Assembly: GCA_964195995.1 (NCBI GenBank)
Contig: CAXMQS010000066.1
Location: 1-37,885, forward strand
Reading direction: 5' to 3'
DNA length: 37,885 nt
From: CAXMQS01 sp964195995
Lineage (GTDB): Bacteria > Actinomycetota > Acidimicrobiia > Spongiisociales > JAOTWH01
Shown here: positions 7,284 through 15,965 of the stretch, piece by piece
How positions within the stretch are numbered: the first letter of the stretch is position 1
How the letters are laid out: the number at the start of each line of letters is the position of its first letter
Notes under the pieces: model-generated
The model's database searches: none
What the model was told of the DNA's origin: nothing
Seen by the model: the letters and a program-made list of their open reading frames with translations, nothing else
Position numbers and translations under genes: made by a program

Positions 7284-8260
7284 ACGCGCCCGAGGGGGTG
7301 ACCCTTCGCCGATTCGAGGGTGATGCCGACTATGCCGCTATGGCGACCTGTATCAATGAGACCGCGGCTGCCGACGGCGACGAGCGCTTCGAAACCGCAG
7401 AAGGCATCGCACACGGCTACGCCCACTTGGAGAACTCGGATCCGGCCACCGACATGCTGTTCGCCGAGGCCGACGGTGAGGTCGTCGCTTACAGCCGCGT
7501 TATGTGGGATCAGATCGAAGGGGACGACAACGAACGGACCTACGGCCTCTACGGCTGGGTGCGCCCGGCGTGGCGTCGCCGCGGAATAGGTCGGGCCATG
7601 ATGGCCGCCAACGAGGACCGCCTACGTCAGATCGCTGCCGGCCACGATTACGACGGCCCGGCGTTCTTCGACAGCGGCTGTTTCGACACGGACGCTGGAG
7701 CGGTCGCCCTCTTTGGGGCCAACGGCTACGCCGCGGCGGCCACAGACGTCGAGATGGTTCGTCCCAACCTCGACGACATCCCCAAGGCAGCTATCCCGGA
7801 TGGCCTCGAAGTGCGACCGGTCGCCGATGAACACGTTCGCCAGATCCTGGAGGCGGGCGACGAGGCGTTCCGCGATCACTGGGGCTATGTGCCGGCCACA
7901 GAGGCCTACTTTGCTGAGGTCACCACAGCACCGACCTTCGACCCGTCGCTGTGGCGAGTGGCCTGGGATGGCGACGAGGTGGCGGGGCAGGTGCGCAGCT
8001 TCATCAATGCACAAGAGAACGAGCACTTCGGCTATAGGCGCGGCTACACGGAGGACATCTCAGTGCGTCGCCCCTACCGGCGTCGTGGCTTAGCACGGGC
8101 GTTGCTGCTGATGAGCCTCGAGGCCGTGCGCGATCGCGGCATGACCGAGGCTGGTCTTGGCGTCCACGTTCAGAACCCAAACGACGCCCTCGGCCTCTAC
8201 GAGAGCGCCGGGTTCCTGGCGACGTCGAGCTGGTCGACCTACCGCAAACCATTTTCTTAG
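7280..8260 (+). CDS. Tandem GNAT acetyltransferase
   Basis: 326 residues made of two GNAT domains. The first (about 7-165) has the acetyl-CoA pyrophosphate-binding loop WRRRGIGRAMM. The second (about 175-326) has SVRRPYRRRGLARALLLMSL and ends with NPNDALGLYESAGF. Two fused GNAT domains resemble mycothiol synthase (MshD), but related two-domain N-acetyltransferases of unknown substrate are common in actinobacteria, so I do not assign mshD. It overlaps the crotonase gene by 4 bp, implying joint expression; whether they share a pathway is unclear. Confidence 0.85.
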   Translation: MNAPEGVTLRRFEGDADYAAMATCINETAAADGDERFETAEGIAHGYAHLENSDPATDMLFAEADGEVVAYSRVMWDQIEGDDNERTYGLYGWVRPAWRRRGIGRAMMAANEDRLRQIAAGHDYDGPAFFDSGCFDTDAGAVALFGANGYAAAATDVEMVRPNLDDIPKAAIPDGLEVRPVADEHVRQILEAGDEAFRDHWGYVPATEAYFAEVTTAPTFDPSLWRVAWDGDEVAGQVRSFINAQENEHFGYRRGYTEDISVRRPYRRRGLARALLLMSLEAVRDRGMTEAGLGVHVQNPNDALGLYESAGFLATSSWSTYRKPFS

Positions 8261-8310
8261 GGTCGATTGGCCCTTGGTGAGCCAGGCTTGTAACCCTGAC
8301 CATTAGGGAA

Positions 8311-8326
8311 CTAACCCATTTGTTAG
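8311..8326. promoter_or_regulatory. Possible operator palindrome (CTAAC-N6-GTTAG)
   Basis: A perfect 5-bp inverted repeat with a 6-bp centre lies just before the AGGAGG of the PLP-enzyme gene. A second small hairpin, CCCT-N7-AGGG, lies immediately upstream (about 8294-8308). Size and position suit a TetR-type repressor site, but a chance palindrome cannot be excluded and no regulator gene is adjacent. Confidence 0.3.
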
Positions 8327-8341
8327 ACCAGGAGGTCGACC

Positions 8342-9616
8342 GTGAGCGGTGGCTGGATGCGCGAGATAAAGGGCAAGAAGCTCAAGCCGGAGTCGCTGAT
8401 GATGGGTTACGGCTACGAGCCAACCTGGTCGGAAGGCGCCCTCAAGAGCCCCATCTTCCAAACATCCACTTTCGCCTTCGAAACAGCAGAGGATGGCAAG
8501 GCCTTCTTCGAGCTGGCCTACGGACTGCGGGAGCCGGAACCCGGAGAGAAGCCGGGGCTCATCTACAGCCGGATCAACAACCCCGACCTCGAGATCCTTG
8601 AGGACCGCCTGGCACTGTGGGACGACGCAGAGGCGTGCGCGGTCTTCTCCAGCGGGATGGCAGCCATCACCACCACCCTCCTGTCATACCTCCGACCCGG
8701 CGATGCCCTGCTCTACAGCAGGCCCATATACGGCGGGGTCGACCACTTCGCCACCCACGTCCTGCCGGATCTCGGCATCACCCCGATCGGTTTCCCGGCC
8801 GGAGCCAGTGCCGCTGACATCGAGGCCATCGTCGACGACAGCGATGCTGCGGATCGGATCGCGTTCATCCTCATCGAGACGCCCGCCAACCCCACCAACA
8901 TGCTCGTCGACATCGAGATGTGCGCGGCTCTGGCCGCCAACTATTCGACCTCGACACGACGAGTCCTGCTTGGCGTAGACAACACCTTCCTGGGTCCAGT
9001 CTTCCAACACCCGCTGCATCACGGCGCCGACCTCGTCATCTACTCCGCGACCAAGTACATCGGGGGGCACAGCGACGTCGTCGCCGGAGCCGTGAGCGGC
9101 TCAACCGAGGCGCTGGCGCCGGTTCTCGCCATGAGGACCTTCCTCGGCAACGCCATCGGTCCGTGGACCGGCTGGCTGCTCATGCGCAGCCTGGAGACCC
9201 TCAAGCTGCGTATGGAGCGCCAGGTCGAGACGGCGCAGCGCATTGCCCAGTGGCTGGTGGACCAGCCCAAGGTGCAGGGCGTCCTCTATCTGGGTCTGCT
9301 ACCTGCCGACGAGCCGCAGATGGAGGCGTACAAGCGACAGTGCCTCTCCCCCGGCGCCATGATCTCGATCCTGCTCGAAGGCGGGGAGGCCGAGTCCTTC
9401 CGTTTCCTCAACTCCCTGCAACTGGTCAATCTGGCGGTGAGCCTCGGCGGCACCGAGTCGCTGGCACAGCACCCGTGCACCATGACCCACGCCGACGTGC
9501 CGCTGGAGGAGAAGATCCGACTCGGCGTTGGCCACAACCTGGTGCGCCTCTCGGTTGGGGTCGAGGACCCCGACGACCTCATCCTCGACCTGGCCCAGGC
9601 TTTGGGCGCGGTGTAG
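8342..9616 (+). CDS. PLP-dependent Cys/Met-metabolism enzyme (cystathionine gamma-synthase family)
   Basis: 424 residues of the trans-sulfuration (fold-type I) PLP family, which includes cystathionine gamma-synthase, methionine gamma-lyase and homocysteine/cysteine synthases. Landmarks: TSTFAFETAEDG, the cofactor tyrosine motif IYSRINNPDLEILEDRLA, the stacking region VFSSGMAAITTTLL, D213 in GVDNTF (binds the PLP nitrogen) and the Schiff-base lysine K238 in YSATKYIGGHSD. It is somewhat longer than MetB and has an N-terminal extension rich in lysine. The exact reaction is undetermined. GTG 8342 follows AGGAGG. No sulfur-pathway gene is adjacent. Confidence 0.9.
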   Translation: MSGGWMREIKGKKLKPESLMMGYGYEPTWSEGALKSPIFQTSTFAFETAEDGKAFFELAYGLREPEPGEKPGLIYSRINNPDLEILEDRLALWDDAEACAVFSSGMAAITTTLLSYLRPGDALLYSRPIYGGVDHFATHVLPDLGITPIGFPAGASAADIEAIVDDSDAADRIAFILIETPANPTNMLVDIEMCAALAANYSTSTRRVLLGVDNTFLGPVFQHPLHHGADLVIYSATKYIGGHSDVVAGAVSGSTEALAPVLAMRTFLGNAIGPWTGWLLMRSLETLKLRMERQVETAQRIAQWLVDQPKVQGVLYLGLLPADEPQMEAYKRQCLSPGAMISILLEGGEAESFRFLNSLQLVNLAVSLGGTESLAQHPCTMTHADVPLEEKIRLGVGHNLVRLSVGVEDPDDLILDLAQALGAV

Positions 9617-9624
9617 CGACGCGC

Positions 9625-9840
9625 CTACAGCTGCCGTAAAGCCTCTGCCGGCTCTAGCCGGGAGCCCCGCCACGCCGGGTAGAGACCGGCCGCCAGGCCG
9701 ACGACGGCACCGACGGCTGGAGCGAGGAGCGGGTAGATGGGGTCGAGAACGGGTGTCCAGGTTCGAGATGCCGACACCCCAACGAAGGACGCCCACAGCG
9801 GCTCCGATCGTCAAGAACAGGGTCAATCGGCCCGCGTGAG
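9625..9840 (-). pseudogene. Decayed 3' end of a MacB/FtsX-type ABC transporter permease gene
   Basis: No intact gene fills 9617-9897. The minus strand encodes the unmistakable tail of a MacB-like permease: a stretch with ASRTWTPVLDP, then PLLAPAVGAVVGLAAGLYPA and GSRLEPAEALRQL before a TAG at 9625-9627. Upstream the frame meets a stop after about 61 codons. The preceding family-like segment (RLTLFLTIGAAVG) continues in a different frame, so a frameshift lies near 9790. The rest of the gene, including the periplasmic domain, is gone; comM starts where it should be. No partner ATPase is present. Confidence 0.7.
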
Positions 9841-9883
9841 CACCGGTGGAGGGTGTTCCCCGGCTCCTGTCACACCCGCTACC

Positions 9884-9889
9884 TACGTT
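9884..9889 (+). promoter_or_regulatory. Probable -10 box (TACGTT) for comM-dprA
   Basis: TACGTT (TANNNT) ends 8 nt before the chosen GTG start of comM (9898), which has no ribosome binding site. Confidence 0.45.
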
Positions 9890-9897
9890 GCACAGCA

Positions 9898-11370
9898 GTG
9901 TTCGCCTCGACAACATCAGTAGCCCTCGTCGGAGTCGACCCCCAGCCGGTCCGCGTCGAGGTGCACGTCGCCGGTGGCGGCGCCCGGTTCTCGCTTGTCG
10001 GTCTCCCCGACACTGCCGTGCGCGAGGCCAAGGAAAGGGTGCAGGCTGCCTTGGCGTCTTCCGGCTACGAGTGGCCATCGCGGACTGTCACCGTCAGCCT
10101 GGCTCCCGCCGACCTCCCCAAGGCAGGATCCGCCTATGACTTGCCGATAGCTATCGGCGTACTGGCGGCCTCAGGGGTGATCGACAGAGCGGCCACCGAC
10201 GTCGTTGCACTTGGCGAATTGGCCCTCGACGGGAGCTTGCGGGCGCCTCGCGGCGGCCTGGCGGCGGCCCAGGTTGCCAGAGACCACGGCGTGCCGGTCG
10301 TCGTTCCAATGGACAGCTATCACGAGGCCTCCCTGGTCGCCGACGTTGATCTGCGCCCAGCGCGCACCCTGCGCGAAGCCATCGAAGTCGCACTCGACGG
10401 TTCTTCCTGTCCCGCCGTCACTGCGCCGCCCGTCCCGCGGACCGTCCTCCCGATCGACCTCTCCGAGGTCCGCGGCCAGGCAACGGCACGTCGCGCACTG
10501 GAGATCGCAGCGGCCGGGGGACACCACCTCCTGCTGTCCGGTCCGCCGGGAAGTGGCAAGACCATGCTGGCTCGGTGCCTGCCGAGCGTCCTCCCACAGC
10601 TAGGTGATGGACAAGCCTTGGCGGCTGCTCAAGCCTGGGCTGCTGCTGGGCTGGCTCGATCCGAGAAGAGGCTGGCACCCTTCCGGAGCCCCCATCACTC
10701 CATCACTCTCGCCGCCCTTGTCGGCGGCGGTAACGGGCTGCCTGGACCCGGAGAGGTGACCCTGGCACATCATGGCGTGCTGTTCCTCGACGAGCTCGGC
10801 GAGTTTCCCTCGCACCTGCTGGACGCCCTCCGCCAGCCTCTAGAGGAGGGATACGTCGATGTGGCAAGGCGCTCTGGCTCCGTCCGATTCCCGACCCAGC
10901 TCCAGCTGGTGGCCGCGACCAACCCCTGCCCCTGCGGCCATTCCGGCGATGCTCGCACGGCATGCCGGTGCTCGCCTGGGGCCGTCGAGCGTTACCGCCG
11001 ACGGCTGTCAGGGCCGCTGCTTGATCGCTTCGACCTGAGGGTGTCCGTTTCCGCGGTGGGGGCGACTGACCTGGCGGCGCCGCCATCGGAGCCCTCCGAG
11101 CAGGTAGCCCTCCGGGTGGCGACCGCTCGGCTTCAGCAGCAGGAGCGGGGTGTGCTCAACGCGCGAATGGGGCGCAGCGCTCTCGACGCCATGGAAGTAA
11201 GCGACGATGCCAGAGCATTGTTGAGGAGCGCCTTCGATCAGCTGCAGCTCACGGGCCGCGGGTGGGACCGCGTGCGGCGAGTGGCTCGCACCATCGCCGA
11301 CCTGGCCGCCAGCACTCCGATCAACAGCAGCCATATGGCGGAAGCGCTGGCATTGCGAGGGAGCTGGTGA
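9898..11370 (+). CDS. comM: ComM/YifB family Mg-chelatase-like AAA+ ATPase
   Basis: Hexameric AAA+ helicase that promotes branch migration during natural transformation in species studied. 490 residues: N-terminal ChlI-like S5 domain (TTSVALVGVDPQPVRVEVHV, then RFSLVGLPDTAVREAKERV), Walker A GPPGSGKT, Walker B region HHGVLFLDELGEF, and the cysteine motif NPCPCGHSGDARTACRC. Sensor and Arg-finger segment: LSGPLLDRFDLRV. GTG 9898 reproduces the standard family N-terminus (FA-T-SVALVG); the frame is open to 9853 but those residues are not conserved. Its TGA overlaps the GTG of dprA (GTGA). comM-dprA after yraN is the common bacterial order, here separated by a 3.7-kb insert. Confidence 0.95.
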   Translation: MFASTTSVALVGVDPQPVRVEVHVAGGGARFSLVGLPDTAVREAKERVQAALASSGYEWPSRTVTVSLAPADLPKAGSAYDLPIAIGVLAASGVIDRAATDVVALGELALDGSLRAPRGGLAAAQVARDHGVPVVVPMDSYHEASLVADVDLRPARTLREAIEVALDGSSCPAVTAPPVPRTVLPIDLSEVRGQATARRALEIAAAGGHHLLLSGPPGSGKTMLARCLPSVLPQLGDGQALAAAQAWAAAGLARSEKRLAPFRSPHHSITLAALVGGGNGLPGPGEVTLAHHGVLFLDELGEFPSHLLDALRQPLEEGYVDVARRSGSVRFPTQLQLVAATNPCPCGHSGDARTACRCSPGAVERYRRRLSGPLLDRFDLRVSVSAVGATDLAAPPSEPSEQVALRVATARLQQQERGVLNARMGRSALDAMEVSDDARALLRSAFDQLQLTGRGWDRVRRVARTIADLAASTPINSSHMAEALALRGSW

Positions 11371-12404
11371 GCGAGGAAGCACGCCTTGTCCTGGCGGCAA
11401 CGGGCATCCATCCAGATCGGTCACGCCAGCTACGCGAGGAGATGGGGGCGGCCGAGGCCGTAGGCGGACTGGCTTCGGGTCGCCTCTCGGCTTCGGCAAG
11501 GGTCAGATCCGCTGCCGGCATCGACGCTGGGTTCGTCTCCGAACGCCTAAGTCGCCTGGGGGTACGCCCTATCTTTCGAGGCAGCCGCGGCTACCCCTCC
11601 CTTCTCGACCGCCTTCCCGACGCGCCGGACGTGCTGTTCCTGCGCGGCACCCTGCCGTCGGTCCCGGCAGTGGCCATCGTCGGCACTCGCCGCTGTACCG
11701 GCTACGGGCGCTCTCTGGCGCGAGCCATGGGGGCCGAGGTCGCCGCAGTGGGATGGGCGACGGTCAGTGGCCTCGCCAGGGGCATCGACATCGCGGCCCA
11801 CCAGGGAACGCTCGATAACGAAGGGGTGGGTGTTGCAGTGCTCGGCTCTGGTCCCGATGTGTGGTACCCCCACGAGCACCGTGATATCGGTCTCAACCTC
11901 GCCACCAACGGTGCAGTGCTCACCGAGTATCCGCCGGGCACGCCACCGGAACCGTGGCGGTTCCCGGTGCGCAATCGAATCATCTCGGGGATGGCCGAGG
12001 CAGTCGTAGTCATCGAGGCCGCCGTCAAGGGAGGGGCTCTCATAACCGCCCGCACCGCCCTCGACCAGGGGGTGCCGGTGTTCTCAGTACCCGGAGACAT
12101 CGGCAGGCCCTCCGCCGAGGGCTGCAACCTCTTGATCCGCGACGGAGCCCACCCCGTTCTTGGCGTCGCCGACCTCATCGAGGGGCTGACGCTGGTGATG
12201 GGTCGCCCGCCCAAGGTCCCGCTGCGCCCCGGAGGCACTCCCCTGTTGGAGGCCCTCGGCGAGACGGGCTCTACCGCCGACCAATTGGCGACTGACCTGG
12301 AGCTTCCGATAGCCGAACTCCTCGGCGACCTGGCGCGGCTCGAAGCCTCCGGAACGGTCCGTCGCGAGGGTGACGTCTACTCCTGGACTCGCCGAACGGC
12401 TTAG
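11367..12404 (+). CDS. dprA: DNA-processing protein DprA
   Basis: Loads RecA on incoming single-stranded DNA during transformation. 345 residues. The Rossmann-like core contains VAIVGTRRCTGYGRSLAR, TVSGLARGIDIAAHQG, VLGSGPDVWYPHEH, FPVRNRIISGMAEAVVVIEA, GALITARTALDQGVPVFSVPG and EGCNLLIRDGAHPV. The last 60 residues form the winged-helix (DML1) domain. GTG 11367 overlaps the comM stop by 4 bp. With comM it suggests at least ancestral competence; no pilus or ComEC genes are in the window. Confidence 0.96.
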   Translation: MSEEARLVLAATGIHPDRSRQLREEMGAAEAVGGLASGRLSASARVRSAAGIDAGFVSERLSRLGVRPIFRGSRGYPSLLDRLPDAPDVLFLRGTLPSVPAVAIVGTRRCTGYGRSLARAMGAEVAAVGWATVSGLARGIDIAAHQGTLDNEGVGVAVLGSGPDVWYPHEHRDIGLNLATNGAVLTEYPPGTPPEPWRFPVRNRIISGMAEAVVVIEAAVKGGALITARTALDQGVPVFSVPGDIGRPSAEGCNLLIRDGAHPVLGVADLIEGLTLVMGRPPKVPLRPGGTPLLEALGETGSTADQLATDLELPIAELLGDLARLEASGTVRREGDVYSWTRRTA

Positions 12405-12460
12405 GCAACAAAGGTCGCTCTGCTCACCCCCCAGAGCCCACGGCATGCTTGACTGGCCCC

Positions 12461-13633
12461 ATGAACACATTGCGCCGAGCCGTCATCGTCGTGGTGGACT
12501 CGTGTGGCGTAGGGGCAGCACCGGATGCGGCCGACTACGGCGACGAGGGCACCGATACCGTTGGTCATACCGCTAAGGCCGTTGGCGGCCTCGAGCTACC
12601 GAACTTAGAACGATTCGGCCTCGGCAATCTCCATGGCGCCATCGAAGGCGTGCCTGCCGTCGATTCCCCTGAGATGGCGTTCGGCAAGCTCCAGGAAGCC
12701 TCGGCCGGCAAGGACTCCACCACCGGCCACTGGGAGATCGCTGGGGTCTTGACGACCGACCCGCACGCCACTTTCCCCGACGGCTTCCCGACCGACTTGG
12801 TTGAGCGCCTCGAAGAGGAGACCGGCCACGGCTTCTTGGGCAACTACTCCGCTTCGGGGACGGTCATCATCGACGAACTAGGGCCGGAGCACGCCGAGAC
12901 CGGCCACCCCATCCTGTACACGTCGGCCGACTCGGTTCTCCAGATCGCGACACACAAGGATGTCGTCCCCTTGGAGGAGCTGTACCGGATCTGCACGATC
13001 GCTCGCGACATTGCCAACGACTATCACATCGGCCGCATCATCGCTAGGCCGTTCGAGGGCGAGCACGGCAGCTACCACCGAACCTACGAGCGGCATGACT
13101 ATGCCATGCCACCCCCGGGGCCGACCCTTCTCGACCACGCCAAAGACGCGGGGCTCACCGTCGTGGGCGTCGGCAAGATCGAAGATCTGTTCGCAGGAAG
13201 AGGTCTGACCAGCGCCGTGCACACCGAGGGAGATCTCGACGGCATGAAGGCCACCCGGCGGGCGATCGGAGAGCTCGATAGGGGCATCGTCATGACGAAC
13301 CTCGTCGATCTCGACATGAGGTACGGCCATCGCGAGAACCCGGAGGGCTACGCCACCGGCCTCACCCTCATCGACGAGCATCTCCCCCACCTTGTCGACG
13401 TGCTGGGCCCCGACGACATGATGATCATCACCGCCGACCACGGCACTGACCCAACGGACGGCGATACCAACCACAGCCGCGAGTTCGTCCCGTTGCTCGT
13501 TCACGCCGCCGGCGCCGCCGGCGTTGACCTCGGCATCCGTCAGCAGTACTGCGATGTCGCGGCGACGGTGGCCGAGGGTTTTGGTCTCGATGTCGACGTC
13601 CCGGGGCAGAGTTTCCTCGGCGACGTCATCTGA
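12461..13633 (+). CDS. deoB: Phosphopentomutase
   Basis: Interconverts (deoxy)ribose 1-phosphate and 5-phosphate, downstream of the nucleoside phosphorylases encoded by the next genes. 390 residues of the alkaline-phosphatase superfamily. Metal-binding and catalytic motifs: VVVDSCGVGAAPDAADYGD, GTDTVGHTA, GKDSTTGHWE (contains the catalytic threonine), the cap domain (about 95-280), NLVDLDMRYGHR and IITADHGTDPT, with NHSREFVPLLV. ATG 12461 is preferred over a TTG 12 bp upstream. No ribosome binding site is visible, so leaderless or weakly initiated translation is likely. First gene of a deoB-deoA-PNP salvage group. Confidence 0.96.
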   Translation: MNTLRRAVIVVVDSCGVGAAPDAADYGDEGTDTVGHTAKAVGGLELPNLERFGLGNLHGAIEGVPAVDSPEMAFGKLQEASAGKDSTTGHWEIAGVLTTDPHATFPDGFPTDLVERLEEETGHGFLGNYSASGTVIIDELGPEHAETGHPILYTSADSVLQIATHKDVVPLEELYRICTIARDIANDYHIGRIIARPFEGEHGSYHRTYERHDYAMPPPGPTLLDHAKDAGLTVVGVGKIEDLFAGRGLTSAVHTEGDLDGMKATRRAIGELDRGIVMTNLVDLDMRYGHRENPEGYATGLTLIDEHLPHLVDVLGPDDMMIITADHGTDPTDGDTNHSREFVPLLVHAAGAAGVDLGIRQQYCDVAATVAEGFGLDVDVPGQSFLGDVI

Positions 13634-13711
13634 AGTCGTCGCGGCAATCTCGGTGTCGCCCCACTGAGGGCGTAGTGTTTCCCAGGTCGGCACTCAGCCA
13701 GGAGGATCGCC

Positions 13712-15016
13712 ATGCCCTTTAGCTTCAGGCAGCTCATCGAGCACAAACGCGACGGTGGAGTACTGCGCGGTGAAGAGATCCGCTGGATCATCGACGAGTA
13801 CACCAAGGAACGCCTCCCCGACTATCAGATGGCTGCGATGCTCATGGCCGTCTTCAAGGAGGGCCTCGACGGTCCCGAGCTTGACGTGTGGACAGACGCC
13901 ATGCTGCACTCAGGAGAGGTAATGGATCTCTCTCACATCGACGCCCCGAAGGTGGACAAGCACTCGACCGGTGGGGTCGGCGACAAGGTCTCGATTCCGT
14001 TGGCGCCAATCGTGGCTGCCTGCGGCGTTGTGGTGCCAATGATGAGCGGCCGGGGCCTCGGCCACACCGGGGGCACTGTGGACAAGCTGGAGTCGATTCC
14101 CGGATTCCGCACAGAGCTGTCCCCCGAGGAGTTCGCTCGGATCGCCGAGGAGGTGGGCGTTGTCCTCGCTGGCCAGTCGGGGACGATGGCACCGGCCGAT
14201 AAGGCTCTGTATGCATTGCGCGACGCCACCGGATCCGTCCCCTCCATTCCTCTCATCGCCTCGTCCATCATGTCCAAGAAGCTGGCAGTTGGACTCGGCG
14301 CCCTGGTGCTCGATGTCAAGGTGGGACGGGGCGCCTTCATGAAGGACCTCGACCGGGCTCGGCTGTTGGCCGAGACGATGGTCGGTATCGGCAAGGCGCG
14401 GGGAACGCCGGTGGTGGCAATCATCACCGACATGAACCAGCCGCTGGGACACATGGTGGGTAACGCCAACGAAATCGAGGAGTCCCTGGACGTGCTGCGG
14501 GGTGGCGGCCCCGAAGACCTCGTCGAGATCGTCTATCGCCTCGGCGAAGAGATGCTGCTGCTCGCCGGCACCGAGTCCACGCGGGCCGACGCCCGACTGC
14601 GCCTCGAGCGCGCCGTCGCTTCCGGTGATGCCATGGCGCGCTTCGAAAAGGTGGTCGAAGCCCAGGGTGGCGATCCGGCAGCGCTGCACGACAGGTCGCT
14701 ACTGGCTCATGCCGACAACGAGCACGTCATCCGTGCCGCCCATGCGGGATACGTGACCAGAGTCGATGCTTTCGACATCGGAACGGCGGCCCTGCGGCTA
14801 GGCGCCGGCCGCGAACGCAAGGAAGACTCCATCGATCCCGCAGTCGGCATCGCTGTCGAAGCAAAGGTCGGCGACGAGGTGAGCGCCGGACAAGCGCTGG
14901 CCCGGTTGGCGTGGAACGACGAGACCAGGCTGGCCGCCGCTCTTACGCTCACCGAAGGGGCCTTCGAAGTCTCCGAGCACCGAGGAGCACGTCTGGTGTA
15001 TGGCGAGGTGCGATGA
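13712..15016 (+). CDS. deoA: Pyrimidine-nucleoside / thymidine phosphorylase
   Basis: Phosphorolysis of thymidine or (deoxy)uridine to the base and sugar 1-phosphate. 434 residues with the NP-II family layout: an alpha-helical domain, the phosphate-binding KHSTGGVGDK (83-92), the family signature SGRGLGHTGGTVDKLESIPG, VLAGQSGTMAPADKALYALR, and the lysine motif SSIMSKKLAVG. A C-terminal alpha/beta (barrel-sandwich) domain covers about 345-434. deoA and the broader pyrimidine (pdp) enzymes are not separable by eye. ATG 13712 follows AGGAGGA. Its TGA overlaps the ATG of a possible 29-codon ORF. Confidence 0.94.
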   Translation: MPFSFRQLIEHKRDGGVLRGEEIRWIIDEYTKERLPDYQMAAMLMAVFKEGLDGPELDVWTDAMLHSGEVMDLSHIDAPKVDKHSTGGVGDKVSIPLAPIVAACGVVVPMMSGRGLGHTGGTVDKLESIPGFRTELSPEEFARIAEEVGVVLAGQSGTMAPADKALYALRDATGSVPSIPLIASSIMSKKLAVGLGALVLDVKVGRGAFMKDLDRARLLAETMVGIGKARGTPVVAIITDMNQPLGHMVGNANEIEESLDVLRGGGPEDLVEIVYRLGEEMLLLAGTESTRADARLRLERAVASGDAMARFEKVVEAQGGDPAALHDRSLLAHADNEHVIRAAHAGYVTRVDAFDIGTAALRLGAGRERKEDSIDPAVGIAVEAKVGDEVSAGQALARLAWNDETRLAAALTLTEGAFEVSEHRGARLVYGEVR

Positions 15017-15102
15017 CAGGCCCGCTTGATGACACCAGCTCGGGTGAGCCGGCGAACAACGCCGCGGCGCTAGGACAGCTACGAGCCCAGGAGGTCAGGT
15101 GA
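15013..15102 (+). CDS. Possible 29-codon ORF nested between deoA and the purine phosphorylase
   Basis: ATG 15013 overlaps the deoA stop (ATGA) and its own TGA overlaps the GTG start of the next gene (GTGA), so it would bridge the two genes by termination-reinitiation. The product begins MTGPLDDTSSGEPANNAAAL and is hydrophilic and Ala-rich with no recognisable motif. The AGGAGG of the next gene lies inside its 3' end. It could be a real coupling ORF or simply an open stretch in high-GC DNA. Confidence 0.3.
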   Translation: MTGPLDDTSSGEPANNAAALGQLRAQEVR

Positions 15103-15926
15103 ACTACGACGACATCAAGGCAGCGGCGGATACGGTCAAGATGCTGACGGGAGACAAAGACCACCGCGTCGCCGTCGTCCTCGGGTCCGGCCTCAGCACC
15201 TATGCCGCCAAGGACGATGCCGTCAGGGTGGCCTACGAGGACATTCCCGGCTTCCCGACGCCCCATGTTGCCGGCCACTCCGGCACCCTCGTCAGCGTCG
15301 ACATCGGCGGCGAGCAGGTGCTACTGCTGGCCGGCAGGGTCCACTTCTACGAGGGCTGGTCCATGGATGAGGTCGTCTTCGGCGTTCGCACTGCCATCGC
15401 CGCCGGCGCCGAGACCATCGTTCTCACCAACGCTGCTGGATCGATCAACCCAGAGATACGGCCCGGTTCGTTGGTCGGCATCTCGGACCACCTCAACCTA
15501 TCTGGGCACAACCCCCTGGTCGGTCCGAACGACGATCGCCTCGGCCCGCGCTTTCCCGACCTCACGGATCTTTACGACGAGCGCCTCCGTCAGGTAACGC
15601 GAGTTGCCGGTGGCGATGTCGACTCGTCGATGACCGAGGGCGTATACGCCTGGTTCAGCGGCCCCAGCTACGAATCGCCGGCCGAGGTCGCGATGGCGCG
15701 AACCCTCGGAGCAGATCTGGTTGGCATGTCCACAGTTCCCGAGGCCATCGCCGCCCGCCACATGGGGGCGAAGGTCGTTGGCATCAGCCTTGTGACCAAC
15801 CTGGCGGCGGGCGTTAGCGACTCGGCCCTTTCTCACGATGAGGTCCAGGAAGTCGCTCAGGAGGCGAGCCACCGCTTCGGGGCGCTGCTCGACACCTTGC
15901 TCCCGCGCCTTGGCGAGGAGCCCTAG
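15099..15926 (+). CDS. Purine-nucleoside phosphorylase (trimeric, NP-I class)
   Basis: Phosphorolysis of (deoxy)inosine and (deoxy)guanosine. 275 residues. Motifs: VVLGSGLSTYA (phosphate loop), PHVAGHSGTLV, GRVHFYEGWSMDEVVFGVR, LTNAAGSINPEIRPGSLV, the base-site FSGPSYESPAEVAMARTLGA, GMSTVPEAIAARHMGAKV and SLVTNLAAG. This matches PunA/DeoD-2-type trimeric enzymes rather than hexameric DeoD. GTG 15099 follows AGGAGG. Together with deoA, deoB and the distant cdd gene it gives a nearly complete route from nucleosides to pentose phosphate; deoC is not in the window. Confidence 0.95.
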   Translation: MNYDDIKAAADTVKMLTGDKDHRVAVVLGSGLSTYAAKDDAVRVAYEDIPGFPTPHVAGHSGTLVSVDIGGEQVLLLAGRVHFYEGWSMDEVVFGVRTAIAAGAETIVLTNAAGSINPEIRPGSLVGISDHLNLSGHNPLVGPNDDRLGPRFPDLTDLYDERLRQVTRVAGGDVDSSMTEGVYAWFSGPSYESPAEVAMARTLGADLVGMSTVPEAIAARHMGAKVVGISLVTNLAAGVSDSALSHDEVQEVAQEASHRFGALLDTLLPRLGEEP

Positions 15927-15965
15927 CTCCGGCCCTAACATCCGGCGGCCGACCCAGGAGTTGCC

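Noticed and set aside
7280..8260. Mycothiol synthase (mshD)
   Set aside because: Two GNAT domains fit, but no residue pattern specific to MshD could be confirmed and no mycothiol gene is nearby, so it was left as a tandem GNAT protein.
9299..10078. Minus-strand frame of 259 codons across the end of the PLP gene, the gap and the start of comM
   Set aside because: It mixes antisense of two real genes with one frame of the permease remnant. Only the middle segment resembles a protein family, so it was kept as a pseudogene, not a gene.
12878..14689. Long minus-strand frames (271 and 259 codons) opposite deoB and deoA
   Set aside because: Antisense to well-conserved enzymes; the composition mirrors the codon structure of the real genes and no family motif is visible.
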